Part shown: positions 1 to 11,313 of the stretch, piece after piece | How positions within the stretch are numbered: the stretch's first letter is position 1 | Layout of the letters: every line of letters begins with the position of its first letter | Assembly (NCBI GenBank): GCA_047495785.1 | Contig: JBLDXI010000030.1 | Location: 930,001-994,000, forward strand | Length of the DNA: 64,000 nucleotides | Direction of reading: 5' to 3' | Source: Lepidodermella squamata | Lineage: Eukaryota; Gastrotricha | Made by a program: the position numbers and the translations under genes | The notes under the pieces: model-generated | Database searches by the model: none | What the model saw: the letters and a program-made list of their open reading frames with translations, nothing else | Told to the model about the DNA's origin: nothing

Positions 1-390
1 GATCCCAGGAGTCCAAATATCTAACGCCGATGTCATGAACGAGAGCCCGGCCGGATCGACAGTCTTGCACTCCGTTTCAGATAGCAAATCGGTGCATTTA
101 GGAGTTTCGCATGGCAATTCCCAATTCAGAGCCAGAGATGCGAGTAAAGACAGCTTTTGATCCACATCGTCGATTCCAACAAACCGATGAAGGGCAATTT
201 TGATGTTGACGACAAGCGGGCCACTTCTGTTAGAATGGAGCGCTTGTTCCAACGTTAAACTTTTAGAACGAGCTGCTGGGCAAAATTTAACGTATTTCGC
301 CTCGAACTCTTCAGCAGGCGAAAAAGCAGCTCCCATTGAAGATTGCCCAACTACACTAAACGTGCTCAGTATAACTATAAGCGATACCAT
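1..390 (-). CDS. Cys-loop receptor subunit, subfamily B (B0), N-terminal part, runs off the window
   Basis: An open minus-strand frame of 130 codons runs from an ATG at 390 to the window edge with no stop. It is the amino-terminal part of an intronless subfamily B channel subunit. It carries a hydrophobic leader, the B-type cysteine near residue 36, the motif HRFVGIDDV, the cysteine pair PCETPKC, and the loop A-type motif DIWTPGI at the edge. It closely matches B1 (5850-7022) and B4. The Cys-loop and membrane helices would lie to the left of the window. It is probably the last gene of a preceding A(+)/A(-)/B(-) module. Confidence 0.85.
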   Translation of the reverse strand, partial: MVSLIVILSTFSVVGQSSMGAAFSPAEEFEAKYVKFCPAARSKSLTLEQALHSNRSGPLVVNIKIALHRFVGIDDVDQKLSLLASLALNWELPCETPKCTDLLSETECKTVDPAGLSFMTSALDIWTPGI

Positions 391-812
391 GTCGGTTAAG
401 GTTAAGCTTTTCGATCTGGAAGCAAGCATTCTCCGTTGATGATTGCTCGTTAAATAAAGCTCATCGATCAAGCAAACCATCGCGTCAAATTTCCTGTTAA
501 ACGTTGGCATGGATTTAACTCCACGGAAATCAAGATACCAAGATAGTCATCGTGAATCGTGAGCAATTTAATCTCACTTCTGCACCTTGCACTCTTCTAG
601 CTCTTGAACTATAGCCAGAACTACAGATTTTCGCGTTTCGCCTCTACAGGGTGTTCGCGTAGTAATACTCTAACTAAATTTAGATGAGATCGAAGTCCAA
701 GCTATTTTTAGTTGCACTAATGATGCGGCGTGGTTATTATTTTTGTCTTAGTCTGGTCAACAAATTTTGTCAGTCAGCAAATTTTTTATTTGCAATAAAA
801 ATCAAGATTAAG
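391..812. other. upstream region of B0, no gene seen
   Basis: The first 150 bases resemble the 5' flank of other subfamily B genes, including a block near 500-535 that recurs upstream of B1, B3 and B4. No open frame of interest follows. The right part leads into the transposase remnant. Confidence 0.5.
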
Positions 813-1616
813 ATGCCTCGATACCAACAATATACTGCTGTGCAGCGTGCCGAAATGGTAGAACTGTATTTCACTAATGGTAGTAATGCTCACGCAGTCG
901 AGCGAATTTTCAAAGAAAAATATCCAAAATCAACCCTCACCTACCACACGGTTCTCTACCAAGTGAAAAAACTGCGGGAATCAGGGGATTTAAAAGATCA
1001 TAAACAACCAGGTCGTTCTCCAAGTGTTGTCACCCCTGACAATGAAAACAAAGTCCTTGAATTCATTGAATTGAACCCGAAGGCCTCGCTGACTGAAATG
1101 TCGCGAACGTTGATTATCGGGAGAACATCGATTCACAAAATTTTATCCCTAAACAATTTCCACCCGTACAAAATGGTTTTCACCCAGGCTCTGCAAGTCG
1201 AAGATTACCAGAAAAGGGTAAATTTCTGCAACTGGCTGCTAGAAAAAGAGGACGATGAGCTGGAACATTTTTTGACGCAAATTCTTGTCGGCGATGAGGC
1301 GCTGTTCCGTGTGAATGGCTACTTCAATAAGCAAAATGTTCGTTATTGGTCAAAGGCTGGCCAAAATCCTCATGCGGTAATCGATGCAAATGATCAGAGC
1401 GCTGAGAGAGTAATGGTTTGGTGTGGCATATGGGGGGATAGCGTGATTGGCCCATTCTTTTACGATCGATCTGTAACAGGACAATCTTACTTGGAAATTG
1501 GCGACATTTCCTATACATTCGTTGCGCTTTCGACACGATTTGATCTTCAGTGCGTCCAGGAAAACGAAGTAAAAACCACTTGTCCCGCTTTTCGTACCGT
1601 CGGACACGCCCGATAG
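813..1616 (+). pseudogene. truncated Tc1/mariner-type transposase
   Basis: The frame begins MPRYQQYTAVQRAEM and continues with helix-turn-helix DNA-binding segments, a GRSP linker and an IHKIL recognition helix. It then enters the DDE catalytic region with GDEALFRVNGYFN and WCGIWGDSVIGPFF. GDEALF supplies the first catalytic aspartate. Family resemblance ends at about 1497, just after GQSYLEI, so the second aspartate and the third acidic residue are missing. The frame stays open to 1616 in unrelated sequence. I start it at the ATG at 813; the frame is open further upstream, but that part does not look like transposase. No terminal inverted repeats were found, so it is an inactive fragment. 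Confidence 0.75.
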
Positions 1617-1857
1617 TCGGATATGCACCGGCTTTCACGCACGCATCAACAAATAGGCTGATGTCCGTAACTTCATCTTCAGTCCATGAAGAATTTGAGG
1701 AAATCACTAAAAATTGAATTTTAAAATTTGTAACCTTAATGAAATAACCCTTACGGAGCTCAGCAGCCTCCATTGCATCTTCTATTACTGGAGGAGGTGG
1801 AGGTAAGCCTAATCTTTCAAAACGCGGCTGTTCCGGTTGTTGTTTTTTTGGAGCCAT
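1500..1857 (-). CDS. SANT/Myb-like gene fragment, 3' end lost in the transposase remnant
   Basis: A minus-strand frame starts MAPKKQQPEQPRFERL, has a proline run, and contains a segment that looks like a SANT/Myb helix bundle: SWTEDEVTDISLFVDACV, then KWFLLRFPGRTEDQI and KAQRMYRK. A good 48-nt intron candidate (GTAAGG to TTTTTAG, about 1722-1769) splits it. Removing the intron keeps the frame and joins AEL to LISSNSSWTEDE. Beyond 1500 the frame is only antisense transposase, so the 3' part has been replaced. It could be host sequence captured beside a transposon, or part of another element's coding region. No function is assigned. Confidence 0.4.
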
Positions 1858-2718
1858 GTGCGGATAAAAACTTATGCGAAATTTTACGGAAAATTTTTAA
1901 ATGACGCACATATACCGGGGTTTTTATAGCGCAGTGGCAATCGCCCAGATCGTTCAGATCGGACAGATCGCACGGTTCTGCACGTCTTGCCAACGTTTTT
2001 TTCCTTGTTTTTTACTTGATCGCGCCTCATTAATGCAGCAATTTTTTGTGTTCTATTTTGGGCAGAGTATTATTACGCGAACGCACTGTATATTGATTCT
2101 AAGGTTGAATGGTCATATTTTAGTGCCAAGTGAAGAACGATTTGATACAGGGTGCGATCTTGGATCTTGGAGGTGGTGCCACAACAACATTTTTCCCAGA
2201 ATGACCCAAAGTTATTAAAACGCAACAGCTGGCTAAATTTTCATTTTCATTATCGATTATATATGATCGATCGACTGACCAGTTTACATCAACTCAGCCT
2301 TATTCTATTGTTTCTTCATAGCTTCTTCATATCGGCTATCGGCTATATCAAGAACAAATGTTATTGGGGAAGCACCAATAGGTTTATATAACAATAATAT
2401 GCAATTTATATTATATATTAGATCATGGGAAAAACAACACAACCTGTACAAACTATGTTTTTTTCCAATTTTTCAGGCCTGTGTAAACAGTGTGTTAAAA
2501 CATACTTTCCGTATAAACAGATTCATCAAACATCTCCAACTCTGGCTCCGAAACGTACTAGTACTAGTTCATTACTCATTGCGTTAGTATCCTCGAATTA
2601 CGATCGAATGAGTCATCAAAGCGGCTTTTTATGGCGCGTCGCTAATGATGTCATATCCGTTCGACTTTTTCGCAAAACGAGATATTCGGGAAAAAAACAT
2701 GTTTGTCCCAATAATTTA
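1858..2718. other. intergenic region, AT-rich, no gene recognised
   Basis: Several short open frames are present but none has recognisable protein character. The last 75 bases, from about 2645, resemble the upstream flank of A7 near 33369 and so belong to the promoter region of A1. Confidence 0.4.
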
Positions 2719-2772
2719 ATTTCCGATATAATCGCGCATCTCCGTTGACGTAGCGGTATTATTGCTTTTTCC
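2719..2772 (+). promoter_or_regulatory. conserved upstream block of plus-strand A genes
   Basis: The block has the core TTCCGATATA, then GCGCATC, a TTGACG-like segment, and TTGCTTTTTCC. It recurs at the same distance (about 60 nt) from the start codon of A5 and A7. Conservation outside the coding region suggests a promoter or 5' leader, but recent shared descent is also possible. Confidence 0.5.
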
Positions 2773-2833
2773 ACTCCTTTCATAATGTTGCGGCGCTGCC
2801 ATCGAATCAGTCGGGTGGAATTCTACCAGGACA

Positions 2834-4111
2834 ATGAAGATTACGTCGATCATCACTGTTGCTGTGTGCTTACGTGCAGTAAAGTGTGATGGCAGCGTTT
2901 CTGGTTCGATGCGGGAAGACCTTCTCGAGACTTTCCCTGAAATTAACGCGCCGAATTTACCCGTTGATAGCATGGCAACTTGCGGGACGAAGCTCAACAT
3001 AACACTTGCGATTCACTTTACCAGATTGGTCGGCATCAACGAGCTAGAAAAAACGTATAATCGTATATATCTCGAGTCTCAATCTTCATAAACATGTTAA
3101 TAGGCTGTCAGTGTACGGAATAAATCGATTCCGTTGGCCGTACAATTGTGGAGAGCCGTTCGAATGTTCGATATTTCGAAACGAATCGTCAAGAAAAAGT
3201 TGCGAGAAGAATCGCGTCTCTGTCAACATACCCCGGCCATTGGGGAAGCCTGACGACAACCCGGTTTGGTATCCCCAAATGATACATGAGAATGGTCACT
3301 CAACGAGCCGTCCTTTCGAACAGTAAGGAAATATCATGTATTTTTTTGTCTCGAGAATTTTCTAAAGCCCGTTTTGTTTTTTAGAATGGCAACGGCCGCA
3401 AGTCTAATGTCCATGTCGGATAGGCGGCTTTATGGCTTCCTGGTCACTCCAGGGACCATCACATCCATTTGCGATACGAAATTTGCCAAATTCCCCTTCG
3501 ACGTCTTTGAATGTTCCATCCTTCTCACATCGTTGGATTATTACGAATTTTCTAATATTGTCTACGATGATCCAGATTTTAACCCGGCCTTAGTCGCAGA
3601 CAGTGACATATGGGTATTCCAAGAGGGCGGCATAATTCGAAACTACGCATATCAAAATGAGGGATTTACAACACAACACGTTAGCATCAGGTTTGTTTTC
3701 AATCGAAAACCAGGCTACTACGTCTTCACGGTGTTTGTCCCGACATACGGCCTATTCCTCACGCAACTCCTATGCTTGGTTTTGCCGCCAGAAATGCCTG
3801 ATAGACCTGCATTCAGCATGACTGTTGTCTTGGCTAACTCCGTCACTCTCAGCTTTTTGATAACCCAGATCCCGGTCACCTCAGAAATCATATACGTTGT
3901 AATTGGAATTCTGATGAAATACCTCGCTGGACTGGTTATGACTGGCTACATGCTGGTAGCTTGCTACTACGCCCAAGCCCCTGGTAGGCTGATAAAATTT
4001 GGCAATTTTCGGATGACTGCTGTTCGATACATTGACCTGGCTATTACCATATTCACCATTTTTGCCACAACAATTGTTGATATCATCGTATTTTTGATGA
4101 TGACTGCTTGA
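2834..4111 (+). CDS. Cys-loop receptor subunit A1 (subfamily A, three exons, 388 aa)
   Basis: Exons are 2834-3054, 3104-3322 and 3385-4111, with introns of 49 and 62 bp, both phase 2. The product starts with a signal peptide (MKITSIITVAVCLRAVKC). Exon 1 holds SPNLPVDS-type sequence and the conserved GINELEKT end. Exon 2 holds WPYNCGEPFEC, a later SC pair and the loop A-like NPVWYP. Exon 3 has the Cys-loop (Cys176 and Cys190, 13 residues between, with FPFD) and helices M1 about 258-280, M2 288-309, M3 313-343 and M4 362-385. The M3-M4 linker is only about 18 residues. The residue before M2 (-1') is Asp and 9' is Leu, which by family knowledge favours cation conduction. It is predicted to act as a plasma-membrane pentamer subunit. 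The ligand is unknown. The reading frame is intact. Confidence 0.88.
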
Positions 4112-4371
4112 TAGTTGGGATTATGATAGGACAGACTAGAATAGGATAGGAAGTTACGAGGGCTACAAGGCTTGATGCTTTTTTAATTTCTCACTCGAAT
4201 AATTCTTTAATACTATCTTGTTAACCTCGGGGAATGTGAGGAGAATGTGTGAGTGATCTCATAATCGAACAAATTTTTACTACTGTCGGCCTGCGGCCTT
4301 TGACAGGCAACGGAGAGCCCCTTTTTACATGCAAATAAATTTGATTGAAGATCTAATCCAACTCCTTGACT

Positions 4372-5258
4372 TTACTGAAACCTGGATTGAAGCGTGAATC
4401 CATCTGGCGTAACAAACCGTGATTCTTCGGCAATGCCGCTCAGATAAGTCCACACGTCGCTCGAATCTACGAAGTCTGCTAGCGCCTTAATGTCATCGAG
4501 TGAGCGAACTGAAAATTCCTCTTCATCCATTGATGTTAGCTTAATGGAACACTCGAAATCGTCGAACGCGAATTTCGCGAATTTCGTGCTACAAATCGAT
4601 GTCATGATCCCAGGGGCTACAAGGTACATTATACTTCCGTTATGCAGGTCAAAGTTCACGCGTGATCAAAACGTGTGATCAAAACACAATGACCTACCCA
4701 TAAAGGCCTCCGTCGGCCATTGCCGTAACCTGAAAAGCTGATGCCATCCTAAAACCTCAAGTTTATGACTCTAAATTCCTAATGCTAAATTTTCATCACT
4801 CACTGTTCGAATGGACGGGTCGTTTCGTAGCCATTGTGGTGGAGATCAAAGGATGGCCTTAGCTGGCTGAAAAGCGATTATTTTCGCACATTTTGATTGA
4901 TAATTCATTCTGTAGTATTGAGCAGTTGAACCGCCTACTGCCGCAATCAACTGGCCAGGTAATTCGGAACACTCCATACAGTGTCATGCTTAAGATCGAG
5001 AGGAAGTAACTTCAGAAAGCAATTTTTCAAGTCGACTTACGTTGTTTCGACCTCTGTTATTGCGACAAGGTTGGTGAATAATGCTCGCATGGAGATGTTC
5101 AACTGCTGCCCGCAAAAGGCTACTATAAACGGGTAGGTTAGGGGAGCTTACGTCCGGAAATGCTGCGATGATGTCTTAACGAATCAAAGCAGCAACGGAA
5201 CGTTGACAGGACACTAAATGAAGATGCGTCACAATGAATAGCGAAAGTAAAGGTTCAT
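4372..5258 (-). pseudogene. psiA2: decayed subfamily A receptor gene
   Basis: All three A exons are recognisable on the minus strand. Exon 1 lies at about 5258-5035 and has an in-frame TAA where A4 encodes Arg-Asp. Exon 2 lies at about 4985-4800 with indels. Exon 3 (about 4745-4372) keeps a mutated Cys-loop, in which FPFD has become FAFD, and stops before M1. A segment of about 70 bp (roughly 4626-4695) sits inside exon 3 relative to A4. The closest relative is A4 (9676-11313). It lies tail to tail with A1, the same arrangement as A7/A8. Confidence 0.8.
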
Positions 5259-5849
5259 TGCGGCTGTAACCTTATAGAAGCCTTATGGAAGCAGGGATAG
5301 GTTAGAAATAATGGCATGATGATGCTGAACGCAACCCTATCCGGATATTGGATTCAGAGAGCCTTCGAACCAGCATTTCAATTTCAATAAAACTCTCGAA
5401 CTCATGTTAACTTTTCGAATACGTAGTGGCATCCGTAAACGGCAACAAATCGATAAATTCTTTGTTTTCCCGCACATGGGAAAAAATCAATTGCAAACTC
5501 TGTTCACGATTGATATCGACGAAAAGGTAATACTTTCGTATTATAATCTTCAGCATATCCCTCACAGTCCCTCAAGGCAGTCCCTCACAGGAGCGACTGG
5601 AGGACGTGAAATGAATTTTTAAACCGTTTTATTTTTTGAAGTTTAAATGAAAATCGCATGCGTTTCGAAGTCAGCCTGCGGTCGAGAAATATCTCATGAA
5701 ACCAAAATCAAGCTACAAAACTTAAGAGGGAAACCGTGATGTAATTGCAAATTTATGATTATTAATAAGTAATTCGAAGTAACAGCGGAATAGAAAAGCT
5801 TTCAGTGATCAGATTGGATGATGATTGGAATACCTATAGATAACGTCCT
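5259..5849. other. 3' flank of B1, duplicated elsewhere, no gene
   Basis: The segment at about 5330-5800 is closely similar to 25830-26280 (3' flank of B3), and parts recur at 11420-11470 and 38520-38720. It therefore belongs to the duplicated A(-)/B(-) unit. The short frame at 5404-5622 is not supported as a gene. Confidence 0.55.
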
Positions 5850-7022
5850 TCAAGATAACATCCGGGAGAAAAGAGCAGCGTCCATAGCCATTACAACCAG
5901 GCCTGCCGTTAATGCCACCGCCAGGTCCAGAAGCCGATGCATTGGTATCGTCACTGATTTATGCAGTTTGACAACTCGAGATTTCACAGACTCAGAGATA
6001 CTAGGGCTGAAGCAAGTATATGCCGTGATTATAACTGCAACGACGAATTTAACCGCTATCATGTAGACAAGGTAGACGTGAGCCGATGTTGTTGGCATCA
6101 TGCCAAAAATCAAGGTCAGAAAAACAATATAAGACAATACGACAGTTACGCAGAAAGATGATTGGTCCCTGTTTATGGGCTCGGCAATCAAAGAGACGAC
6201 TTGAAGAATGAATAGCGTAATGGTTGGTACGAATATGTTGCAGACGTAGTAGCCACTTTTGCGACGAAATCGGATCGTCATGTTAATTCGGCTAACACTA
6301 AAGGTACCTTTAGCCTGCGCACATACATAGCTACTATATTCGAGTGGCTCGACAACTGACCATATGTCAGTGTCCACGATGAAGGTATCTCGGGCGGAGA
6401 CATCGATATCAAATGATTGAAGGTTGAACTTCACGTCTTTTATAACATCAGCGGATTCAAAAACTAGCGTGCAGGCTTGCGTGTCAAAAGGGAATTTGCG
6501 GTAGCTGAAATCAGTGCAGGAGACGTCGAATCGGTCGAAAACGTTGTAACCCATCTCACTCAATGGCATGAATGGAAAGATCGTGACCCGGTCGCTTGAT
6601 TTGCGATTGAAAGCAGGAGATTCACTCGCAGTCAAGTGATAGATCCCTGGAGTCCAAATATTTAACGCAGGGACCATGAAGAAGAGGTCGGCGGGATCGA
6701 GTATATCGCACTCGTTTTCGGATAGCAAATCCGTGCATTTAGGAATTTCGCATGGCAAGCCCCAATCCATGGTCAGAGATGCGACTAAAGACAACTTTTG
6801 CTCCACGTCGTCGATTCCAACAAACCGATGGAGGGCCATTGTGATGTTGACGACTATCGGACGGCTGCCATTAGAATAAAGCAATTGATCAAACGTTAAA
6901 CTTGTGGACCGAACTGATGGGCAGAATTTAGCAAGTCGCTCTTCAAAGTCTATTACTGTTGATATGGCATCCCCAATTGGCGCGTGCTCAGCCACCATCA
7001 ACATAACTAGGAGCGATTTCAT
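5850..7022 (-). CDS. Cys-loop receptor subunit B1 (subfamily B, intronless, 390 aa)
   Basis: A single open frame holds a complete subunit. Residues 1-19 form a hydrophobic leader. The extracellular domain has extra cysteines at 34, 91, 96 and 105, HRFVGIDDV at 65-73 and the loop A-like NIWTPGIYHL at 121-130. The Cys-loop runs from Cys169 to Cys184 with 14 residues between, one more than the family standard. M1 is about 258-279, M2 287-308, M3 315-338, and M4 363-386 after a linker of about 24 residues. The -1' position before M2 is Asp, as in A1. The frame is intact. The last 50 codons lie outside or at the edge of the 9.6-kb tandem duplication, so this copy kept its 3' end while the second copy (15559-16580) lost it. 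Confidence 0.9.
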   Translation of the reverse strand: MKSLLVMLMVAEHAPIGDAISTVIDFEERLAKFCPSVRSTSLTFDQLLYSNGSRPIVVNITMALHRFVGIDDVEQKLSLVASLTMDWGLPCEIPKCTDLLSENECDILDPADLFFMVPALNIWTPGIYHLTASESPAFNRKSSDRVTIFPFMPLSEMGYNVFDRFDVSCTDFSYRKFPFDTQACTLVFESADVIKDVKFNLQSFDIDVSARDTFIVDTDIWSVVEPLEYSSYVCAQAKGTFSVSRINMTIRFRRKSGYYVCNIFVPTITLFILQVVSLIAEPINRDQSSFCVTVVLSYIVFLTLIFGMMPTTSAHVYLVYMIAVKFVVAVIITAYTCFSPSISESVKSRVVKLHKSVTIPMHRLLDLAVALTAGLVVMAMDAALFSRMLS

Positions 7023-7454
7023 GTCAGTTATAGCGTTGGAATTGAATGCACGTGCAAGGATTCTCCGTTGTATTCTTGTTTAAGTAAAACTCATCGATAA
7101 AGCAAGCCGTCACCACCAATTTCCGGTTAAACTTTGGCATCTGCATGAATTTAACTCCACGGATATTAATGGAATCGATGGAATGCTGTTAAATTTTAAT
7201 CTCACCTTTCTATCACCAAAATCCTTAGCCTTTGAACTTCATCCAGTAAATGAAATACAGTAAATGTTCAAGAAATAATGGTTGGGCTATTTTTGGAATT
7301 GAACTTTGGCCAGACGACACGCAATTGATGACAGCGACCTATTTCCACTTTGACATCAAACCTTGACCTCGTCGTTTTACGTCTGCTTCTAACATGTTAT
7401 CGATATCGATCATAGTAACGAATTTTCCATGAAATCGGTTTTTTCGGTAGTGTA
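7023..7454. other. upstream region of B1, no gene
   Basis: The first 130 bases resemble the 5' flanks of B0, B3 and B4. This is expected to hold the B1 promoter and, on the other strand, the former promoter of psiA3, which has been lost. Confidence 0.4.
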
Positions 7455-7644
7455 TAATTAGGCGGTTTTAGACCTTTCAAGTTGAAATTTTCAAATAAAA
7501 CCGACAAAACCGCTTCCTTTGTCAAATAATACATTTCTGTGATTCTAGCATATATAAAAACTGGTTTTTCCACCGGTTTAAACCGGTTTATACCGAAGAG
7601 TGGTTTTTTCAACAAAAAAACCGGTCGGTATTTTACACTGCGTG
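7455..7644. mobile_element. possible short inverted-repeat element that cut psiA3
   Basis: The ends TAGTGTATAATTAGGCGG and the reverse complement of the right end (CAGTGTAAAATACCGACCGG) are similar. The interior is rich in CCGGTTT and AACCGG. The segment ends exactly where exon 2 of psiA3 begins to be recognisable. No clear target duplication is visible, so this is tentative. Confidence 0.3.
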
Positions 7645-8454
7645 AAAATGGCTTCACAACGAGTCGTCCTTTCGAAGGGTAAGGAAATATAGTGTTCACG
7701 TAAAGGTTTTGCAAAAACCTGTTGATGTATTTCAGAATGACAACGGCTGCAAGCCTAATTTATTTTTCGCATAAGCGGCTTTACGGTTATATAGTAGCTC
7801 CGGGGAGCATCACATCCATTTGTGATACGAAATTTTCCAAATTCCTCTTTGGCGTATTTGACTGTTCGATCGTCCTTCCTTACGTCATTGGATTTTAACG
7901 AATTTTCAAATATACTCTTGAATACCCCTGACGTGGCTTGGGGCTTGGGGCTTTGTCTCAGAATGCGACATATGGGTTTTATAGAGCGTTACCTTGAACC
8001 AGGATTACTTCAATCAACAGGATAGATTTACCACCGCATCAACGTCGGTCCGATTTGTTTTCAATCGAAAACCAGGCACGTATTCATTGTGTTTCGGCTT
8101 GTTCATCACGCAGCTCCTATACCTTGTTTTGCCTCCTGAAATGCCTGACAGACCTGCATTCAGCATGACCGTCGTATTGGCCAACTTCGTTACTCTCGGC
8201 TTTTTGATCAATCAGGTCCCTGTTACGTCGGAAATCATATACGTTGTAATTGGAATTCCGATGAAATATATCGCCGGGCTGGTTATGATGACTTGCTACA
8301 TGCTGGTCCCTTGCTACTACGCCAAAACACCTTGCAAACTGATCAAGGTCTGGAAATTGCGAATGACTGCTGTTCGCTGTTCGGTACTTCGACCTAACTC
8401 TTACCATACTTATTGTTATTGCCACAACAATAGTTTTTGATGATGACTGCCTAA
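7643..8454 (+). pseudogene. psiA3: subfamily A receptor pseudogene, 5' truncated and frameshifted
   Basis: Only the last 36 nt of exon 2 remain (7643-7678, encoding ENGFTTSRPFE-like sequence), followed by a normal 57-nt intron and exon 3 from 7736. Exon 3 has an insertion just after the second Cys of the Cys-loop that shifts the frame, a deletion in M1 (the YYVFTVFVPTYG segment is collapsed), and another shift in M4 before a TAA at 8452-8454. It is most like A7. An identical copy except for one base lies at 17201-18012. Confidence 0.85.
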
Positions 8455-9675
8455 ATCGTCGCATCGGACGGGATACGAAGATTTCACGGCTACATGACTT
8501 TGATGATTTCTGAATTCTTTTCTCAACAATGTATTCTTTGTAGTATTCATTATTTTTTTTCAACTTGAGTGGGCTGAATTAGATCACTTTTATCAAATCA
8601 ATTTTCATATTCAACTTCAATGGAGTTCCTCGTCAAATTTCAAATGCCACAGGCCGCCAGTTTTAATTATTTCATATCAAAATGTGATCGCCTTAGAAAA
8701 TGTTTCAATATTGTACGAATTTGTCACTGGTACATATGCATGCAATGATCTAATTCTTTCTTTCTTTCTCGAGATCATGTTGAGAATGACGGGTAACTTG
8801 TATTTATGGTCGATTAATGTTCTTGCTGATTGCTGTGGATACGGCTTACCTCCTCTTGCACAAACCGACTTGCACAAACTCATTTGCACGAAATGCCAGT
8901 TCACGGTCGTCGCCAGTTTTCAATTAAATAGCTGCACGGTGCATGTCAAATGACCAGAACTGACAATTTCGGTTGTTTATAAGCTCATTTCTCACACTTT
9001 AAGCGTCCAATAAAAATGGTTTTTGTTAAAATGCGCTCTTTGGTTCAAATTGTTGCTTTGCTAGTTCCAATCCCTTAATAGAGCCTGGTTCGTCCAGTAA
9101 TTCAGTGATTTGGATTCTAACAGAAATTAAAAATAAAAGATCCAACTTGAAACGCGAAGCTCCAGGCGGAAATAGCGCATGGAATGCGCAGGATATTTTC
9201 GGCGACATTAGGCAATTTTAGTTAAGAAACGCTTTTAAAAAGGCTTGGAAAAAGCGTGGTAAATGAAAAGAAAAATTAGGCAGCTGCTAGGAAAACGCTA
9301 AAAAACAAGGTGGAAACAAGTTATCGAATTGTTAGAAGGAAGATTAGAAATAGAGCAGCTTTCATAGGAAATTAGGCGATTTTCAGTTTCTGCACATGAA
9401 GGCCTGCATGTTTTGCAGCCCTGGGATCAGGTAAAGTGTTATGGGATCAAGGCAACTCATTTTAACATCAGTGAGAAAGCGCTCGTAAATTGGCAAGTTC
9501 AACTCAGCAAACTACGAGGGAGCTGTAAATGTGATAAGCCCCAGAGTTCCTTGTCTCGTGAAAATTGTTACTTGTAGCATTTTTGCATTAATGGTAGTCT
9601 CAAGTTTATTCAGCATTAAAATGATTAACGCATCGTTTCACATTATGCCCTATTTCACCCACGTGACACCTGGTT
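8455..9675. other. 1.2-kb spacer between psiA3 and A4, no gene
   Basis: Short open frames on both strands have no recognisable protein character. The segment is repeated in full at 18013-19233. Confidence 0.4.
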
Positions 9676-11313
9676 TCATGACATCATTACCGACAATAAG
9701 ACAACATCAGTGACGCCGATCAGTAACAATGTAAAAATCGTCACCCCCAGATCGAAATATCGCACGAGTGTCATGCTCAATCTCCAGAACGTGATCACTT
9801 CTCCAGGATTTTGGGCATAGTAGCAAGCTATCAGCATGTATATGGTAAGAGCTATTCCGACGATATATTTCATCAAAATTCCAACGACGGTGTAGATGGT
9901 TTCAGAAGTTTCTGGGACGTGGGCAGTCACCAAGCCAAACGTGACAGAGTTAGCCAAGACAACGGTCATGCTGAAGGCAGGCCTATCAGGCATTTCGGGT
10001 GGCATCAAAATACAGACAAGTTGTGTGATAAACAGGCCGTAAGTCGGTACGAAAACCGTGATGATTTGAGACATTGGTTTCCGCTTGAATACAAATCTGA
10101 TGCCTATACCTTTGATCTGGAATCCTTCTGGTGTTAGATACCTTGTTTCCTCGGCAGTGCAGCTATGATAAGTCCATATGTCACTCGAATCTATAAAGTC
10201 GGGTGACACCTGAACGTCATCGAGTGAGAAAACAGAAAATTCCTCTTCATGCATTGATGTGAGTTTAATGGAACACTCAAATACGTCGAACGGGAATTTC
10301 GCGAATTTTGTGTTGCAGAGCGATGTTATGGTCCCTGGAGCTACAAGGTACCCATAAAGACCTCCGTCGGGCATTGCCGTAACCTGAGATTCTAGTGCCA
10401 TCCTTACAATCAAATCTTAGAACTGAATATTCGTAGGATCCCCCACAGAGCAGCAGGCCTCAAAACGGGATAAACTCAAAAAGTGGTGCAAACGGTACGC
10501 AACAATAAATATAATTAATTATGCGTAATTTCTGAATATAGGCTAATCATAACTTTAAGGGCCCAGCTTATGAATTTTGGAAATAATTTCGAAGCGACTT
10601 TTTCGACCAAGTTCAGGTCTGAGATCCATTACAGAGTTTTCATGCTCCTAGATTTTTGGTGTGAAAAGCTATAATAGCTGGCCATCATGTTAGTCCATGT
10701 TAGTTGAAAATCGGAGGCTAAGCCCGAGCGCTTACTGGGAGGACTGTTTAGTTCGTTTACCCTGCTTTGAAGCCTGCTGCTCTGTGGGGGACCGATAACT
10801 GTAGTAACATAAACTACTCACTGTTCGAATGGACGGGTCGTTTCGTAGCCATTATCATGAAGAATGATAGGATACCAAACAGGATTTTCATCAGGCTTGC
10901 CTATTGGCCGTGGAAAATTGGTCGAAAAGCGATTCATTTCACACATTTTGCTTGCCAAATTGTTGTTTAGTATTGAGCAATTGAACTGCCTACCGCAAAT
11001 ATATGGCCAGGTAAATCGGAATACTCCATACAGTGCCATGCTTAAGGTCAAGAAGAAGAAATAGGAAAATGCCTTGCTTGAAGTTGACTAACGTTTTTTC
11101 GACCTCAGTGATTGCTACTAGGCTAGTGAATAATGCTCGCATGGAGATATTTAATTTCTGCCCGCAAAAGGCTACACTATCAACAGGTAAGTTAGGAGAG
11201 CTGACATCTGGAAATGCTGTGATGATGTTGTCTCGAATCAAAGCTGCAATTGAAGGTTCACTCGAGGCCACCTGCAGATTCATCGCAATGAATAGTGTTT
11301 TTAAAAGGCTCAT
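9676..11313 (-). CDS. Cys-loop receptor subunit A4 (subfamily A, three exons), copy 1
   Basis: Exons are 11313-11093 (221 nt), 11040-10822 (219 nt) and 10402-9676 (727 nt), giving 388 aa. Intron 1 is 52 bp and intron 2 is 419 bp. A hydrophobic leader is followed by SPNLPVDS-type sequence, then exon 2 with WPYICGRQFNC and NPVWYP. Exon 3 has CNTKFAKFPFDVFEC (13-residue Cys-loop), M1 beginning MSQIITVFVPTYG, M2 with PDRPAFSMTVVLAN, M3 and M4. The GYY that normally opens M1 in this subfamily is replaced by MSQ. The frame is intact. It lies tail to tail with psiA3 and is followed upstream by psiB2, matching the A(-)/B(-) unit. Confidence 0.88.

Noticed and set aside
5404-5622. Small conserved gene shared between 5404 and 25824 regions
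   Set aside because: The similarity comes from duplicated 3' flank of B genes; the frames are on different strands or broken in the other copy.
8117-8563. Minus-strand 148-codon frame over psiA3 (and its copy at 17675)
   Set aside because: It is a shadow of the A exon 3 sequence on the opposite strand; similar shadows occur over other A genes.
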